NCBI RefSeq assembly: GCF_003217215.1
Contig: NZ_QJTD01000003.1
Coordinates: forward strand, 62,001 to 126,000
Origin: Winogradskyella epiphytica
GTDB taxonomy: Bacteria; Bacteroidota; Bacteroidia; Flavobacteriales; Flavobacteriaceae
Reading direction: 5' to 3'
DNA length: 64,000 nucleotides
Position numbers and translations under genes: made by a program. Numbering within the stretch: the stretch's first letter is position 1; every line of letters starts with the position of its first letter. Of this stretch, positions 50,522 through 59,318 are shown piece by piece. The notes beneath the pieces are model-generated. The model was not told where the DNA came from, searched no databases, and was given only the letters and a program-made list of their open reading frames with translations.

Positions 50522-52378
50522 TTTGTTCTGAATCATTCGTTCGTTAAATGACTGAATGTAAGCTTTAATAAACTTTTCTAAGTTATGAGCTAATTGAGAT
50601 TCTTTTGAAAGTAAATTAACTTTCATTAAAGGATCTTCTTTAATATTATATAAGGCTAAAGATTCACTACCATTAAAAGCTAAATAAAATTCACCATCAA
50701 TAAGATGATATATGTTATCAAGGTAATAGACTACATAATCCTCTTCTGAAGTATAGGACTTTCCGTAACTGATTGTTTTTGTAGAAATACCTAAATATTC
50801 CAAAATTGAAGGTGATATATCAACTTGTTGAAAATTTCTAAAATGTGTGCCAACTAATTCATTGTTAGATGGGTCGAAAAATAAAATAGGAATTCTAAAC
50901 TTCCCTACATTAGTATTGTAAATTTTATTTTTTGTTTCAGATGATGTGTGGTCTGCTGTAATGACGAAAAGCGTGTTGTTATACCAATCTTTATGTTTGG
51001 CAGATTCAAAAAAACGTTTTAAAGCAAAATCCGAATAAGCAACAGATTGATAGATTTTTGTTTCGCCTTTCGGAAATTTATTAGTGTATCTTTCTGGTAT
51101 TTTATATGGGTTATGAGAGGAAATTGTAAAAACAGTACTGAAAAAAGGCTGCTTAAATGTATCTAAAGTGTTATTAAAAAATTGAAGAAATTCTTCATCA
51201 AAAATTCCCCATTTACCATCAAAAGCTTCAGGCCCTTCATATTCATCTTTTCCAAAATAAGCATCAAAATTTGATACTTTAGAATATTGATCAAAATTTT
51301 GGCTACCATTAAAAGCGCCATGAAAAAAGGAGGTATGATAACCTTGCTTTTTTAAAATTTTAGGTAAGCCATTAATTTCATTTACAGCGTAGCTCGAAGT
51401 TATAATTGAGTGTTTTAATAAACTAGGAATGCTTGTTAATGTTGAAGGTACGGCATCAATTGAAAGTTTTCCATTGGCAAATCCATTTTCAAAGAAATAA
51501 GAGGCTGTGATTAGTGAATCTAAAAAGGGGGTTGCTCCAATATGAAGGTTTTCTCTACCAAAACTTTCTAAAATAATTAAAACAACGTTTTGATTGGTCT
51601 TTTCTTTAGTTGGATTGATGCTGATTTCAGGATTAAATATACTGTCTAATTCGGCTTTAGTAAAATATTTAGGGCTTGTTAAAGTTTCAGTTTTGTTTAA
51701 AGTTTTTAATATGCAAAATGGCGTATTGAGTACCAGTGCAGCATGATTAATCTCGCCATAGGCACTAGAGTCTATAATTCGTAATGGTTTTTTTTGAACG
51801 CCACCTCTTCCTAAAATAATAAAGACAAGTATCACTCCAACAAACATTAGAGCTTGTTTAGTATAATCCTTTTTTGAATTGCTTTCTGTGATAAGTGCAT
51901 GTTGTTTATTCGGTATTGCTTTGTAAAACCCTATGGCAAGTAAAATTCCAAGAACTAATAAATACCAAAATTCCAATAAAAATACTCCTAGAAGACCGCC
52001 AATTTCATTTTCCATACCTTGAGCGGTTAATAGCCCAAAGGTGCTACGCCTGCCTGTGAATTTATAGTATTCGAAATCCACAAAGTTGGTTAGTATAAAT
52101 ACTAAGTTGACGCTATAAAATAAAACTTTAAGGACCCTTTGATATGTTCTATTGTATTTGAAGTTTCCTGGAAGACAATGAAGTATTGCAAATAGCAAAT
52201 TGGTATAAGCTATTGCAGATAAATCAAATCTCAGACCTCCTAAGAACGTACTAAAGAATGGTTTATTAAAAGTGCTAAAATTGAAGAGTAAAAATGCAAT
52301 TCTACATAATTGGTAAATTACAACAACTAATAAAATACGTTTAGCAAAAAGTTTTAAACTATTTATATAATTTACCAT
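50510..52378 (-). CDS. LTA synthase family sulfatase
   Basis: A 622-residue membrane enzyme. Five N-terminal helices (about 12-32, 52-72, 85-103, 130-152, 175-192) precede a periplasmic alkaline-phosphatase-fold domain (about 262-600). Metal-site landmarks are NVVLIILESFG (Glu271), FTISSHNPYKIP and FVITADHTSS (Asp-His). The usual nucleophile region reads NGKLSIDAVPS. The position that is Thr in the LtaS GKT motif is Leu305, and Ser306 follows. In Gram-negative bacteria such proteins typically move phosphoglycerol or phosphoethanolamine onto glycans; the substrate here is unknown. It is 11 bases downstream of dapD. Confidence 0.88.
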   Translation of the reverse strand: MVNYINSLKLFAKRILLVVVIYQLCRIAFLLFNFSTFNKPFFSTFLGGLRFDLSAIAYTNLLFAILHCLPGNFKYNRTYQRVLKVLFYSVNLVFILTNFVDFEYYKFTGRRSTFGLLTAQGMENEIGGLLGVFLLEFWYLLVLGILLAIGFYKAIPNKQHALITESNSKKDYTKQALMFVGVILVFIILGRGGVQKKPLRIIDSSAYGEINHAALVLNTPFCILKTLNKTETLTSPKYFTKAELDSIFNPEISINPTKEKTNQNVVLIILESFGRENLHIGATPFLDSLITASYFFENGFANGKLSIDAVPSTLTSIPSLLKHSIITSSYAVNEINGLPKILKKQGYHTSFFHGAFNGSQNFDQYSKVSNFDAYFGKDEYEGPEAFDGKWGIFDEEFLQFFNNTLDTFKQPFFSTVFTISSHNPYKIPERYTNKFPKGETKIYQSVAYSDFALKRFFESAKHKDWYNNTLFVITADHTSSETKNKIYNTNVGKFRIPILFFDPSNNELVGTHFRNFQQVDISPSILEYLGISTKTISYGKSYTSEEDYVVYYLDNIYHLIDGEFYLAFNGSESLALYNIKEDPLMKVNLLSKESQLAHNLEKFIKAYIQSFNERMIQNKLTL

Positions 52379-52389
52379 TCTGTTAATTG

Positions 52390-53205
52390 TTAGACGGCGA
52401 CATCATATTCACGTAAAGCATCATTTAATGATGTTTTTTTATCCGTGCTTTCTTTTCGTTTTCCAATAATTAAAGCGCAAGGAACTTGGAATTCTCCCGC
52501 AGGGAACTTTTTAGTATAACTTCCTGGAATTACAACAGAACGAGCAGGGATAACTCCTTTTGTTTCTACAGGTTTATCTCCGGTAATATCAATAATCTTT
52601 GTACTCATAGTTAAAACGACATTTGCACCTAAAACCGCTTCTTTTTCAACGCGAACTCCTTCCACTACAATACACCTTGATCCAATAAAAGCTCCGTCTT
52701 CAATAATTACTGGCGCCGCTTGTAAAGGTTCTAAAACACCACCAATTCCAACACCTCCGGAAAGATGTACGTTTTTACCAATTTGCGCGCAACTACCAAC
52801 CGTTGCCCAAGTATCTACCATCGTACCTTCATCAACATAAGCACCAATATTTACATAACTTGGCATTAAAATAGTACCAGATGAAATATAAGCACCATGT
52901 CTAGCTACGGCATGAGGAACAACTCGTATCCCTTTATCCGCATAACCACGTTTTAAAGGAATTTTATCGTGATATTCAAATATACCGACTTCGAAAGTTT
53001 CCATTTTCTGAATCGGGAAATATAAAACAACAGCTTTTTTCACCCACTCATTGACTTGCCATCCATTTTCTGTTGGTTCGGCAACACGTAATGTTCCGGC
53101 ATCAACTAAATCTATAACGCTTCTTATAGCGTCAATGGATACTTTATTAGATAAAAGTGAACGATCTTCCCAAGCGTTTTCAATAACGGATTGCAGTTGT
53201 TTCAT
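52390..53205 (-). CDS. dapD: 2,3,4,5-tetrahydropyridine-2,6-dicarboxylate N-succinyltransferase
   Basis: A 271-residue enzyme of the succinylase route to lysine and meso-diaminopimelate. It has the N-terminal helical domain, then a left-handed beta-helix of hexapeptide repeats (HGAYISSGTILMPSYVNIGA, IGKNVHLSGGVGIGGVLEP) and the conserved RCIVVEGVRVEKEAVLGANV segment. Length and motifs match DapD. Promoter TATCTTTG lies upstream at 53231-53238. The sulfatase gene follows after 11 bases, so the two may share a transcript. Confidence 0.96.
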   Translation of the reverse strand: MKQLQSVIENAWEDRSLLSNKVSIDAIRSVIDLVDAGTLRVAEPTENGWQVNEWVKKAVVLYFPIQKMETFEVGIFEYHDKIPLKRGYADKGIRVVPHAVARHGAYISSGTILMPSYVNIGAYVDEGTMVDTWATVGSCAQIGKNVHLSGGVGIGGVLEPLQAAPVIIEDGAFIGSRCIVVEGVRVEKEAVLGANVVLTMSTKIIDITGDKPVETKGVIPARSVVIPGSYTKKFPAGEFQVPCALIIGKRKESTDKKTSLNDALREYDVAV

Positions 53206-53230
53206 TTGTTTAGGTGTAATAATTTGTGTT

Positions 53231-53238
53231 CAAAGATA
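53231..53238 (-). promoter_or_regulatory. -7 element of dapD
   Basis: Minus-strand TATCTTTG, exact TAnnTTTG match, 25 bases before the ATG at 53205. Confidence 0.5.
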
Positions 53239-53369
53239 AGTCCATAAATAACCATCAGAAAATTTTTTCTAAAAATTGTGACGAACTCGAAAAATTAGTG
53301 TCTTATAAGTGTTATAGATTAAATACAGAATAATTCGTTTTAAAATATTTTGATTAATAGCTGATTTTG

Positions 53370-53408
53370 AAAACCCCTTCCCCTTAATTTAAGGGGTTTT
53401 CTTATTTT
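53370..53408 (+). terminator. terminator-like hairpin in the dapD-ruvX gap
   Basis: AAAACCCCTT / AAGGGGTTTT, a perfect 10-pair stem with an 11-base loop, followed by a short T-rich stretch. No annotated plus-strand gene precedes it, so it may end a small unannotated transcript. Confidence 0.6.
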
Positions 53409-53517
53409 CTAAATAATTCCATGTGACTTTATCTAAGTATTGGGGTCATATGAATGGTAATACTTTAATTAATGGGAATTACTAAGGTATTTTCATAATG
53501 TTGATGGTTGATTGTTT

Positions 53518-53548
53518 AAAACGCTTCTTTTTTAAGGAAGCGTTTTTT
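53518..53548 (+). terminator. terminator-like hairpin just upstream of ruvX
   Basis: AAAACGCTTC / GAAGCGTTTT, a perfect 10-pair stem with a 9-base loop and a T-run. It insulates ruvX from transcription entering from the left; the ruvX promoter starts 8 bases further on. Confidence 0.65.
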
Positions 53549-53555
53549 ATTATAC

Positions 53556-53563
53556 TATCTTTG
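53556..53563 (+). promoter_or_regulatory. -7 element of ruvX, near-leaderless
   Basis: TATCTTTG, exact TAnnTTTG match, ending 5 bases before the ATG at 53569. The transcript would begin at about the start codon. Confidence 0.5.
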
Positions 53564-53568
53564 CCTCT

Positions 53569-53979
53569 ATGGGACGAATTTTAGCTATAGATTACGGGAC
53601 AAAACGCACCGGTTTGGCCGTTACTGATGAAATGCAAATCATTGCTTCTGGACTAACCACTGTAGATACAAAACAACTTCTGGAGTTTCTTGCCGATTAT
53701 GTATCAAAAGAAAAGGTGGATAAGTTTGTAGTTGGTTTACCGAAACAGATGGATAATACAGCCTCAGAAAGCGAAGTGTATATTCAGAAGTTTTTAAAAC
53801 AATTAGAAAAAGCACTTCCCCAAATTCCAGTTGAACGAGTAGATGAACGCTTTACTTCTAAAATGGCATTTCAAACGATGATTGATAGTGGTTTGAAGAA
53901 AAAGCAACGTAAAAACAAAGCATTGGTAGATGAGATTAGCGCTACATTAATTCTACAGAGTTATTTGGCTAGTTTTTAA
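53569..53979 (+). CDS. ruvX: Holliday junction resolvase-like / pre-16S rRNA nuclease YqgF
   Basis: A 136-residue RNase H-fold nuclease. It shows the first catalytic Asp in ILAIDYGTKRTGLAVTDE, the strand KFVVGLPKQMDN, and VERVDERFTSKMA carrying the second acidic residue. The final helix (KNKALVDEISATLILQSYL) completes the site with Asp. YqgF matures the 16S rRNA 5' end in E. coli; roles in recombination have also been suggested. The gene order ruvX, def, DUF5606, mazG is, as I remember, common in Flavobacteriaceae. Confidence 0.93.
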   Translation: MGRILAIDYGTKRTGLAVTDEMQIIASGLTTVDTKQLLEFLADYVSKEKVDKFVVGLPKQMDNTASESEVYIQKFLKQLEKALPQIPVERVDERFTSKMAFQTMIDSGLKKKQRKNKALVDEISATLILQSYLASF

Positions 53980-54090
53980 ATTAGTAAAAAAGCAAGACGA
54001 TTTACATTCAGTTTTCATAATCATTTCTCAGAAGATTAAATACTTTAGAATTTTGTGCTTGGAATATGGAATTTAGTTTTTGAAATTTGA

Positions 54091-54098
54091 TACTTTTG
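54091..54098 (+). promoter_or_regulatory. -7 element of def
   Basis: TACTTTTG, exact TAnnTTTG match, 20 bases before the ATG at 54119. No clear -33 TTG at the usual distance. Confidence 0.45.
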
Positions 54099-54118
54099 CA
54101 CTCGAAAATTAACGAATT

Positions 54119-54709
54119 ATGATTTTACCAATCGTTGCATATGGCGATGCTGTTTTAAAGAAAAAAGCAAAGGCTATAGATAAAGATTATCCGAAGTTAG
54201 ACGCACTTATTGAAAACATGTACGAAACCATGTATGGTGCTTATGGAGTTGGTTTGGCTGCACCACAGATTGGTTTGGCAATTCGTCTCTTTATAGTAGA
54301 TGCAAGTCCTTTTGCAGATGACGAAGATCTTTCTGAAGAAGAAAGAGAGCAAATGAAAAACTTCAAAAAAACATTTATTAATGCTGAAATCTTAGAAGAA
54401 GAAGGTGATGAATGGGCTTTTAATGAAGGCTGTTTGAGTATTCCAGATGTAAGAGAAGATGTGTTTAGACAACCGAAAATTAAAATTCAGTATCAAGATG
54501 AGAATTTTGATACTCATGTAGAGGAATATGATGGTTTAGTAGCAAGAGTAATTCAACATGAATACGATCATATCGAAGGTGTTTTATTTACTGATAAATT
54601 ATCGTCATTTAAGAAGCGCCTCATCAAAGGTAAACTTACCAATATTTCTAAAGGAAAAATCAAGATAGATTATAAAATGCGCTTTCCAGCAATGAGCAAG
54701 AAGCGTTAG
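54119..54709 (+). CDS. def: peptide deformylase
   Basis: A 196-residue metalloenzyme that removes the formyl group from new polypeptides. All three signature motifs are present: GVGLAAPQIG, EGCLSIP (metal-binding Cys) and HEYDHIEG (two metal-binding His and catalytic Glu). The acidic insert between motifs 1 and 2 (FADDEDLSEEEREQMKNF) is typical of Bacteroidetes enzymes. Confidence 0.97.
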   Translation: MILPIVAYGDAVLKKKAKAIDKDYPKLDALIENMYETMYGAYGVGLAAPQIGLAIRLFIVDASPFADDEDLSEEEREQMKNFKKTFINAEILEEEGDEWAFNEGCLSIPDVREDVFRQPKIKIQYQDENFDTHVEEYDGLVARVIQHEYDHIEGVLFTDKLSSFKKRLIKGKLTNISKGKIKIDYKMRFPAMSKKR

Positions 54710-54822
54710 AACAATATATTAACTTCAGAAATTAGTAATATATAGTTGCGTTAAATTGAAGTATTTGAAATTTCAGTTTAATAATTCTTAGATATTATAG
54801 TTTCTAAAATGAAAAACATAAT

Positions 54823-55254
54823 ATGAGCTTAGACAAAATTTTATCCATTTCAGGAAAACCAGGTTTATACAAAATTGTTACACAAACGAGAACAGGTGCG
54901 GTTGTAGAATCTTTAATTGATAAAAAACGCATTACTGTAGGTGCGCATAGCAATCTTAGTATTCTTAGCGAAATCGCTATATATACCTTAACAGAAGAAG
55001 TACCATTAAGAGAAGTATTTAAAAAAATAAAGGAAAAAGAAGGAGGAAATCCAACGTCTATAAGTCATAAAGATGGTAAAGATAAGTTAGAAGAGTTTTT
55101 CTTTGAAGTATTACCTGAGTATGATGAAGATCGTGTATACCCTTCAGACATCAAGAAGGTTGTTCAATGGTATAACTTACTTCAGAAAAATGATTTACTA
55201 GATGCATTAGAAGAGCCGAAACAAGTGGCTGCAGATGCTTCTGAAGAAGAATAA
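54823..55254 (+). CDS. DUF5606 protein
   Basis: A 143-residue cytosolic protein that begins MSLDKILSISGKPGLYKIV and contains RTGAVVESLIDKKRITVGA and LPEYDEDRVYPSDIKKVVQWYN. These features match the DUF5606 family found next to def and mazG in Bacteroidetes. It ends with an acidic tail (ADASEEE). The function is unknown. Its stop is 2 bases before mazG, which indicates co-transcription. Confidence 0.88.
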   Translation: MSLDKILSISGKPGLYKIVTQTRTGAVVESLIDKKRITVGAHSNLSILSEIAIYTLTEEVPLREVFKKIKEKEGGNPTSISHKDGKDKLEEFFFEVLPEYDEDRVYPSDIKKVVQWYNLLQKNDLLDALEEPKQVAADASEEE

Positions 55255-55256
55255 GT

Positions 55257-56030
55257 ATGTCAAATAAAGAAGCCCAATTAAAAGCCTTTGAACGTTTGTT
55301 AATTATTATGGACGAGTTGCGAGAGCAATGTCCGTGGGATAAAAAACAGACGATGGAATCCTTACGTCACCTTACCATTGAAGAAGTTTACGAACTTGGT
55401 GATGCTATTTTAGATAATGATTTAGATGAGGTTAAAAAGGAGTTGGGTGATGTATTATTACATATCGTTTTCTATTCTAAAATAGGAAGTGAAACTAATA
55501 GCTTTGATATCGCAGATGTTTGTAATAGCATCTGCGATAAGCTTATAGACCGTCATCCACACATTTATGGCGATGTGAAGGTCGCTGATGAAGAAGAGGT
55601 TAAACGCAACTGGGAGCAGTTAAAACTTAAAGAGGGAAACTCTAGTGTTTTGGAAGGGGTTCCGAAAAGTTTACCAGCTATGGTAAAAGCGAGTCGAATT
55701 CAAGATAAAGTCGCTGGAGTAGGCTTTGATTGGGAAGAACCTAAACAAGTTTTTGAGAAAGTAGAAGAGGAGTTAGCTGAGTTAAAAGATGAAATAGCAA
55801 AAGGAGATCAAGATGCTATTGAAAGTGAGTTTGGCGATGTTATGTTTTCTATGATCAATTACGCCAGATTCCTTAAAGTAAATCCTGAAAACGCTTTAGA
55901 ACGAACTAATAAAAAGTTCATCACACGCTTTCAATATCTAGAAAGAAAAGCAAAGGAGATGAACAAATCTTTGAAAGATATGACGCTTTCCGAGATGGAC
56001 GTACTCTGGGAAGAGGCTAAATCTCTTTAG
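55257..56030 (+). CDS. mazG: nucleoside triphosphate pyrophosphohydrolase
   Basis: A 257-residue enzyme with two MazG domains. It cleaves NTPs to NMP and pyrophosphate, limiting damaged nucleotides or affecting (p)ppGpp signalling. It shows CPWDKKQTMESLRHLTIEEVYEL and EVKKELGDVLLHIVFYSKIG (ExxE...ExxD metal sites) in the first domain, and the second half repeats the pattern (KVEEELAELKDE, ESEFGDVMFSMINYARFL). It is fused to DUF5606 by a 2-base gap. Length and motifs are standard for MazG. Confidence 0.95.
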   Translation: MSNKEAQLKAFERLLIIMDELREQCPWDKKQTMESLRHLTIEEVYELGDAILDNDLDEVKKELGDVLLHIVFYSKIGSETNSFDIADVCNSICDKLIDRHPHIYGDVKVADEEEVKRNWEQLKLKEGNSSVLEGVPKSLPAMVKASRIQDKVAGVGFDWEEPKQVFEKVEEELAELKDEIAKGDQDAIESEFGDVMFSMINYARFLKVNPENALERTNKKFITRFQYLERKAKEMNKSLKDMTLSEMDVLWEEAKSL

Positions 56031-56461
56031 CAGCCTACCATTATTATATTATTAACTGTTGTTGTAGTATCGGGAGAAAAACCTGATTACCACTAATGTC
56101 ATTATTAAATTTTAATCACGGATTTTTAATCTTCGCTTTAATCCTAAAAGTGGTGCTTACTTCAGCATGTTATTTTAGTTACGGTAGAATGTATGAATAA
56201 AAATTTCCCATGGGATTTAGCATTCCACGATCTATTTTCCTTTTTTTGAGTTGAAATTCAAAAATAATTAGCAATTAAACATCCAAATTAAATTTCTGTA
56301 CGTAAATACTGTATATAAAAACAATCACGTTTTTATAATCTTAGTAGGATATCTTAATTATCAATTAAGCGGTTATAATTAAGGTTAATTTAGTTTAGTT
56401 AGGGCAAAAGCCACTTGTGAGGACAAGTGGCTTTTGATTTATATAATATTTATATCTTAAA
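56031..56461. other. intergenic region between mazG and the DUF349 gene
   Basis: About 430 bases. It has a 34-codon plus-strand reading frame (56096-56200; a hydrophobic peptide ending in YGRMYE, too weak to call), AT-rich sequence and a terminator hairpin at 56405-56436. Confidence 0.4.
56405..56436. terminator. hairpin between convergent mazG operon and DUF349 gene
   Basis: CAAAAGCCACTTGT / ACAAGTGGCTTTTG, a perfect 14-pair stem with a 4-base loop. It lies 25 bases after the stop of the minus-strand DUF349 gene. T-runs are short on both sides, so it may work in both directions. Confidence 0.65.
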
Positions 56462-58477
56462 CTATTCGCTATACATACCACGAACTTTAGTCAACTTAGA
56501 TTTCCAAGTGTCTAATTCTTTTTTGTGGTTAGCGATGTTTTTATGAACTTCCTTAACTAGTGGATTGTCTGATTTCACATTAGAGAAAAACTGTAAATTA
56601 TTTTCTAATTGATTAATATCAGATTTAATTTCATCAATTCTCTTTTTAATAAAATTATATTCGTTATCCAATAGACGTGTATCCTCAGGATCGGCTAAAT
56701 TTTCAAGTTTGCTTTCAAACTTTACCATTTCCAATTTAGACTTATCCATTTTTAATTTATCAAAGGCATCATCAATTGCTTTATAGAATTTACCATCAAT
56801 ATAGCGTTTGTTTTGTGGAACGTGACCAACCTCTTTCCATTCAGCAATCTTAGATTTTAAAGTTTCAATGTCCGCTTTATTATCCTCTGTTAGCTTTAAG
56901 TCTTTTAATGCTTCAAGAAGTTTTACTTTTTTGTCAAAAGCATCGTACAAATGTTGGTTTTCAGCTTTACGCTCTTCATGCATGCGATCAAAGTAATGAT
57001 TACAAGCTGCTTTAAATTGCTTCCAAATTTTATCACTGTCACGTCGTGGTACATGACCAATCTTTTTCCAGTCATTCTGAATTTTCTTCATCAAAGGCGT
57101 TACAGTAGCAAAATCGTCACTGTCCTTATTATCCTCGGCAATTTGAATTAATTCTTTTTTCTTTTTAAGATTATCGTATTGATCTTTCTTTAATTCCTTA
57201 TAAAAACTATTCTTACCACGATTAAACGTCCTTACGGCATTTTTAAATTTAGCCCAAGTGCTTTCGTTAACTTTTAATGGCACCTTTCCAGCTTTGAAGA
57301 AAGCTTCTCTTAAGGCTTCAATTTCTTTTATCTTTTTTTGCCAAGCATTATGTGAATTAGCTTTGTCTGCAGCGATAGCTTCAATTTGTGTTATAATCTC
57401 TTCTTTTCTTTCAAGATTTTTTTCATGAGCCTTTTCCATATCAGCGAAGTACGCCTGACGCTTATCGTGAATGGCTTTGGTTGCATTACTAAAACGTTCC
57501 CAAATTTCCTCTCTATGTTCTTTGCCTACAGGACCAAGTTCTTCTTTCCACAACTTATGTAAAACTTGTAACTCTCTAAAAGAGCGATTGGTGTTTTCAT
57601 CTTGGGCTAATTCTTCTGCACGTTCTATGATTTTTAATTTTTGTTCGTAGTTGTGCTTGAAATCCATGTCTCTCAAATCGTTGTTGAGGTGTAGGAAGTC
57701 ATAAAAACGCTCAACATGATGATGATAGGTATTCCACGCATTATTATATTTATCTCGTGGAATAGGGCCAGCATTACGCCACCTCTCTTGTAATTCTTTG
57801 AAGGTTTTATAGGTGGTACCCATGTTCTCTTCAACATTGAGTAAACCTTTAATTTCTTCAATTATTTCTAACCTGTTTTCAAGGTTTTGCTTAAGGTTTT
57901 GTTCACGCTCCTTATAATAGGCACTAATGGCTTGCTTGTATTCTTTATAAAGTGAGTTAAATAGCTTTTTAGTGTCGTTTGTAAAATAGAAATCAATTTC
58001 ATTTCCGCCATCGTCTATAAACTCTTCTTTTTTCTCTTCAAGAAGCTCGTTAAACTTGGCGTTAAATTCACCTTTAATTTCATTTACGTGCTTTGAGATC
58101 GTCTGAATCTTGTGATGCTTTAAGAGTTTACTGAACTCAGCCGTTAATTCATCCATACTCATGGCATGGTAATCTTTATCCTCTAGCTCATGACGCTCAG
58201 AATTAGACTCGTCTTCAGCATCCTCTGCGTTAGAAGCATCTATCTCTTCAACGTGGTCATCCGTCTTTTGCTGTGCTGTAGGCGGTTCTTCATTGTTCTC
58301 TTGCGTATTTGTGTGTTCTGCAGGAGTCTCAGTTGGTGCTTCAGTTTCAACATCACTTTGCGTTGATTCTGCTTTAGGCGTATCAGCTTGTTGCGCAGTC
58401 TCTTGTGTTGGAGTAGTTTCGGTAGATTCTACTTCTTTTTTTCCATCTGCATTTTGCAGGTTATCATTCTCAGACAT
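56462..58477 (-). CDS. DUF349 multi-repeat coiled-coil protein
   Basis: A 671-residue soluble protein. The N-terminus (1-110) is highly acidic and Thr/Gln-rich. The rest is charged helices with five to six DUF349 repeats of about 70-75 residues, each built around phrases such as WRNAGPIPRDKYNNAWNTY, WKEELGPVGKEHREEIWERF, AFFKAGKVPLKVNESTWAKF, WKKIGHVPRRDSDKIWKQFK and WKEVGHVPQNKRYIDGKFYK. The family is widespread in Bacteroidetes and unexplained; roles at ribosomes or in scaffolding have been proposed. The last 70 residues form a coiled coil. It ends ahead of a hairpin shared with the mazG operon. Confidence 0.88.
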   Translation of the reverse strand: MSENDNLQNADGKKEVESTETTPTQETAQQADTPKAESTQSDVETEAPTETPAEHTNTQENNEEPPTAQQKTDDHVEEIDASNAEDAEDESNSERHELEDKDYHAMSMDELTAEFSKLLKHHKIQTISKHVNEIKGEFNAKFNELLEEKKEEFIDDGGNEIDFYFTNDTKKLFNSLYKEYKQAISAYYKEREQNLKQNLENRLEIIEEIKGLLNVEENMGTTYKTFKELQERWRNAGPIPRDKYNNAWNTYHHHVERFYDFLHLNNDLRDMDFKHNYEQKLKIIERAEELAQDENTNRSFRELQVLHKLWKEELGPVGKEHREEIWERFSNATKAIHDKRQAYFADMEKAHEKNLERKEEIITQIEAIAADKANSHNAWQKKIKEIEALREAFFKAGKVPLKVNESTWAKFKNAVRTFNRGKNSFYKELKKDQYDNLKKKKELIQIAEDNKDSDDFATVTPLMKKIQNDWKKIGHVPRRDSDKIWKQFKAACNHYFDRMHEERKAENQHLYDAFDKKVKLLEALKDLKLTEDNKADIETLKSKIAEWKEVGHVPQNKRYIDGKFYKAIDDAFDKLKMDKSKLEMVKFESKLENLADPEDTRLLDNEYNFIKKRIDEIKSDINQLENNLQFFSNVKSDNPLVKEVHKNIANHKKELDTWKSKLTKVRGMYSE

Positions 58478-58501
58478 GTGTCAATTGTTTTTATTAGGAT
58501 T

Positions 58502-58509
58502 TAAAGATA
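58502..58509 (-). promoter_or_regulatory. weak -7 element of the DUF349 gene
   Basis: Minus-strand TATCTTTA (one mismatch to TAnnTTTG), 24 bases before the ATG at 58477, in the gap after aroE. Confidence 0.35.
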
Positions 58510-58556
58510 CTAACTAGTACTATAACTACAAAGGAAATGAACGCAGAGCTTGGGTT

Positions 58557-59318
58557 TTATACGTTATTCCAAATTTTCCATGCTTTTTCGGCTTGTAATC
58601 TTAGCATTTCTTCGCCATTAATAGTGATTGCACCTTTTTGATGACCATTTTTTAAGAATTTGGTTTGTTCAGGATTGTAAATTAGGTCAAAGAGAATATG
58701 GTCTTTAGTTATCGCGTTGTATGGTAAATCAGGGCAAGCATCAACATTAGGAAATGTACCAATCGGTGTGCAATTTATAATAATGGTATATTCTGATATG
58801 ATGGCCTCTGTTAATTCTGAGTATAGAAATTTAATGTCTTTTTTATTGGATCGAGAGACGAAGTCAAAGCCTATACCCAACCTTTGAAGCCCGTAAGCAA
58901 TAGCTTTTGAAGCTCCTCCAGTTCCGAGAATTAAAGCACGTGTATGGTGAGACTTTAAATAAGGTTTTAATGAATTTTTAAAGCCAAAATAATCCGTATT
59001 ATAACCTTTTAGCTTCTTGTTCTTAGTGATTTTAATAGTGTTCACTGCACCGATCTTTTTTGCTTTTTTATTCAATTTATTAAGCAAAGGTATAACCTCT
59101 TCTTTATAGGGAATTGTAACGTTTAGTCCTTTTAAATTAGGCGTACTATTAACGATTTCTTTTAAATCATTTATGGATTGTATATCGAAATTTACGTAAG
59201 CGTAAGGTAAACTTTCATTTTGGAATTTATTCGTAAAATAGCGTCTTGAAAAAGAGTAGGAGATATTCCTACCTACGAGTCCAAAATTAAGCTTTGATTC
59301 TTCTTGTGTGTTTTCCAT
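58557..59318 (-). CDS. aroE: shikimate dehydrogenase
   Basis: A 253-residue NADPH-dependent enzyme that reduces 3-dehydroshikimate in aromatic amino acid synthesis. It has the N-terminal LVGRNISYSFSRRYF, the substrate site NVTIPYKE, the Rossmann loop LGTGGASKAIAYGLQ, NTDYFGFK and the INCTPIGTFP segment. The ATG at 59318 lies 32 bases inside the end of the preceding PopT-type gene, indicating tight translational coupling. Confidence 0.95.
   Translation of the reverse strand: MENTQEESKLNFGLVGRNISYSFSRRYFTNKFQNESLPYAYVNFDIQSINDLKEIVNSTPNLKGLNVTIPYKEEVIPLLNKLNKKAKKIGAVNTIKITKNKKLKGYNTDYFGFKNSLKPYLKSHHTRALILGTGGASKAIAYGLQRLGIGFDFVSRSNKKDIKFLYSELTEAIISEYTIIINCTPIGTFPNVDACPDLPYNAITKDHILFDLIYNPEQTKFLKNGHQKGAITINGEEMLRLQAEKAWKIWNNV

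Larger units (their letters stand above)
53206..53568. other. intergenic region between dapD and ruvX with two terminator hairpins
   Basis: 363 bases between divergent starts. It contains the dapD promoter, two hairpins oriented like plus-strand terminators (53370-53408 and 53518-53548) and the ruvX promoter. No plus-strand gene precedes them in the gap, and no tRNA fold was found by eye. Confidence 0.5.

Noticed and set aside
56031-56461. A tRNA or small structured RNA in the gap after mazG
   Set aside because: No T-arm-like GGTTCGA sequence or cloverleaf was visible by eye; only a hairpin terminator is clear.
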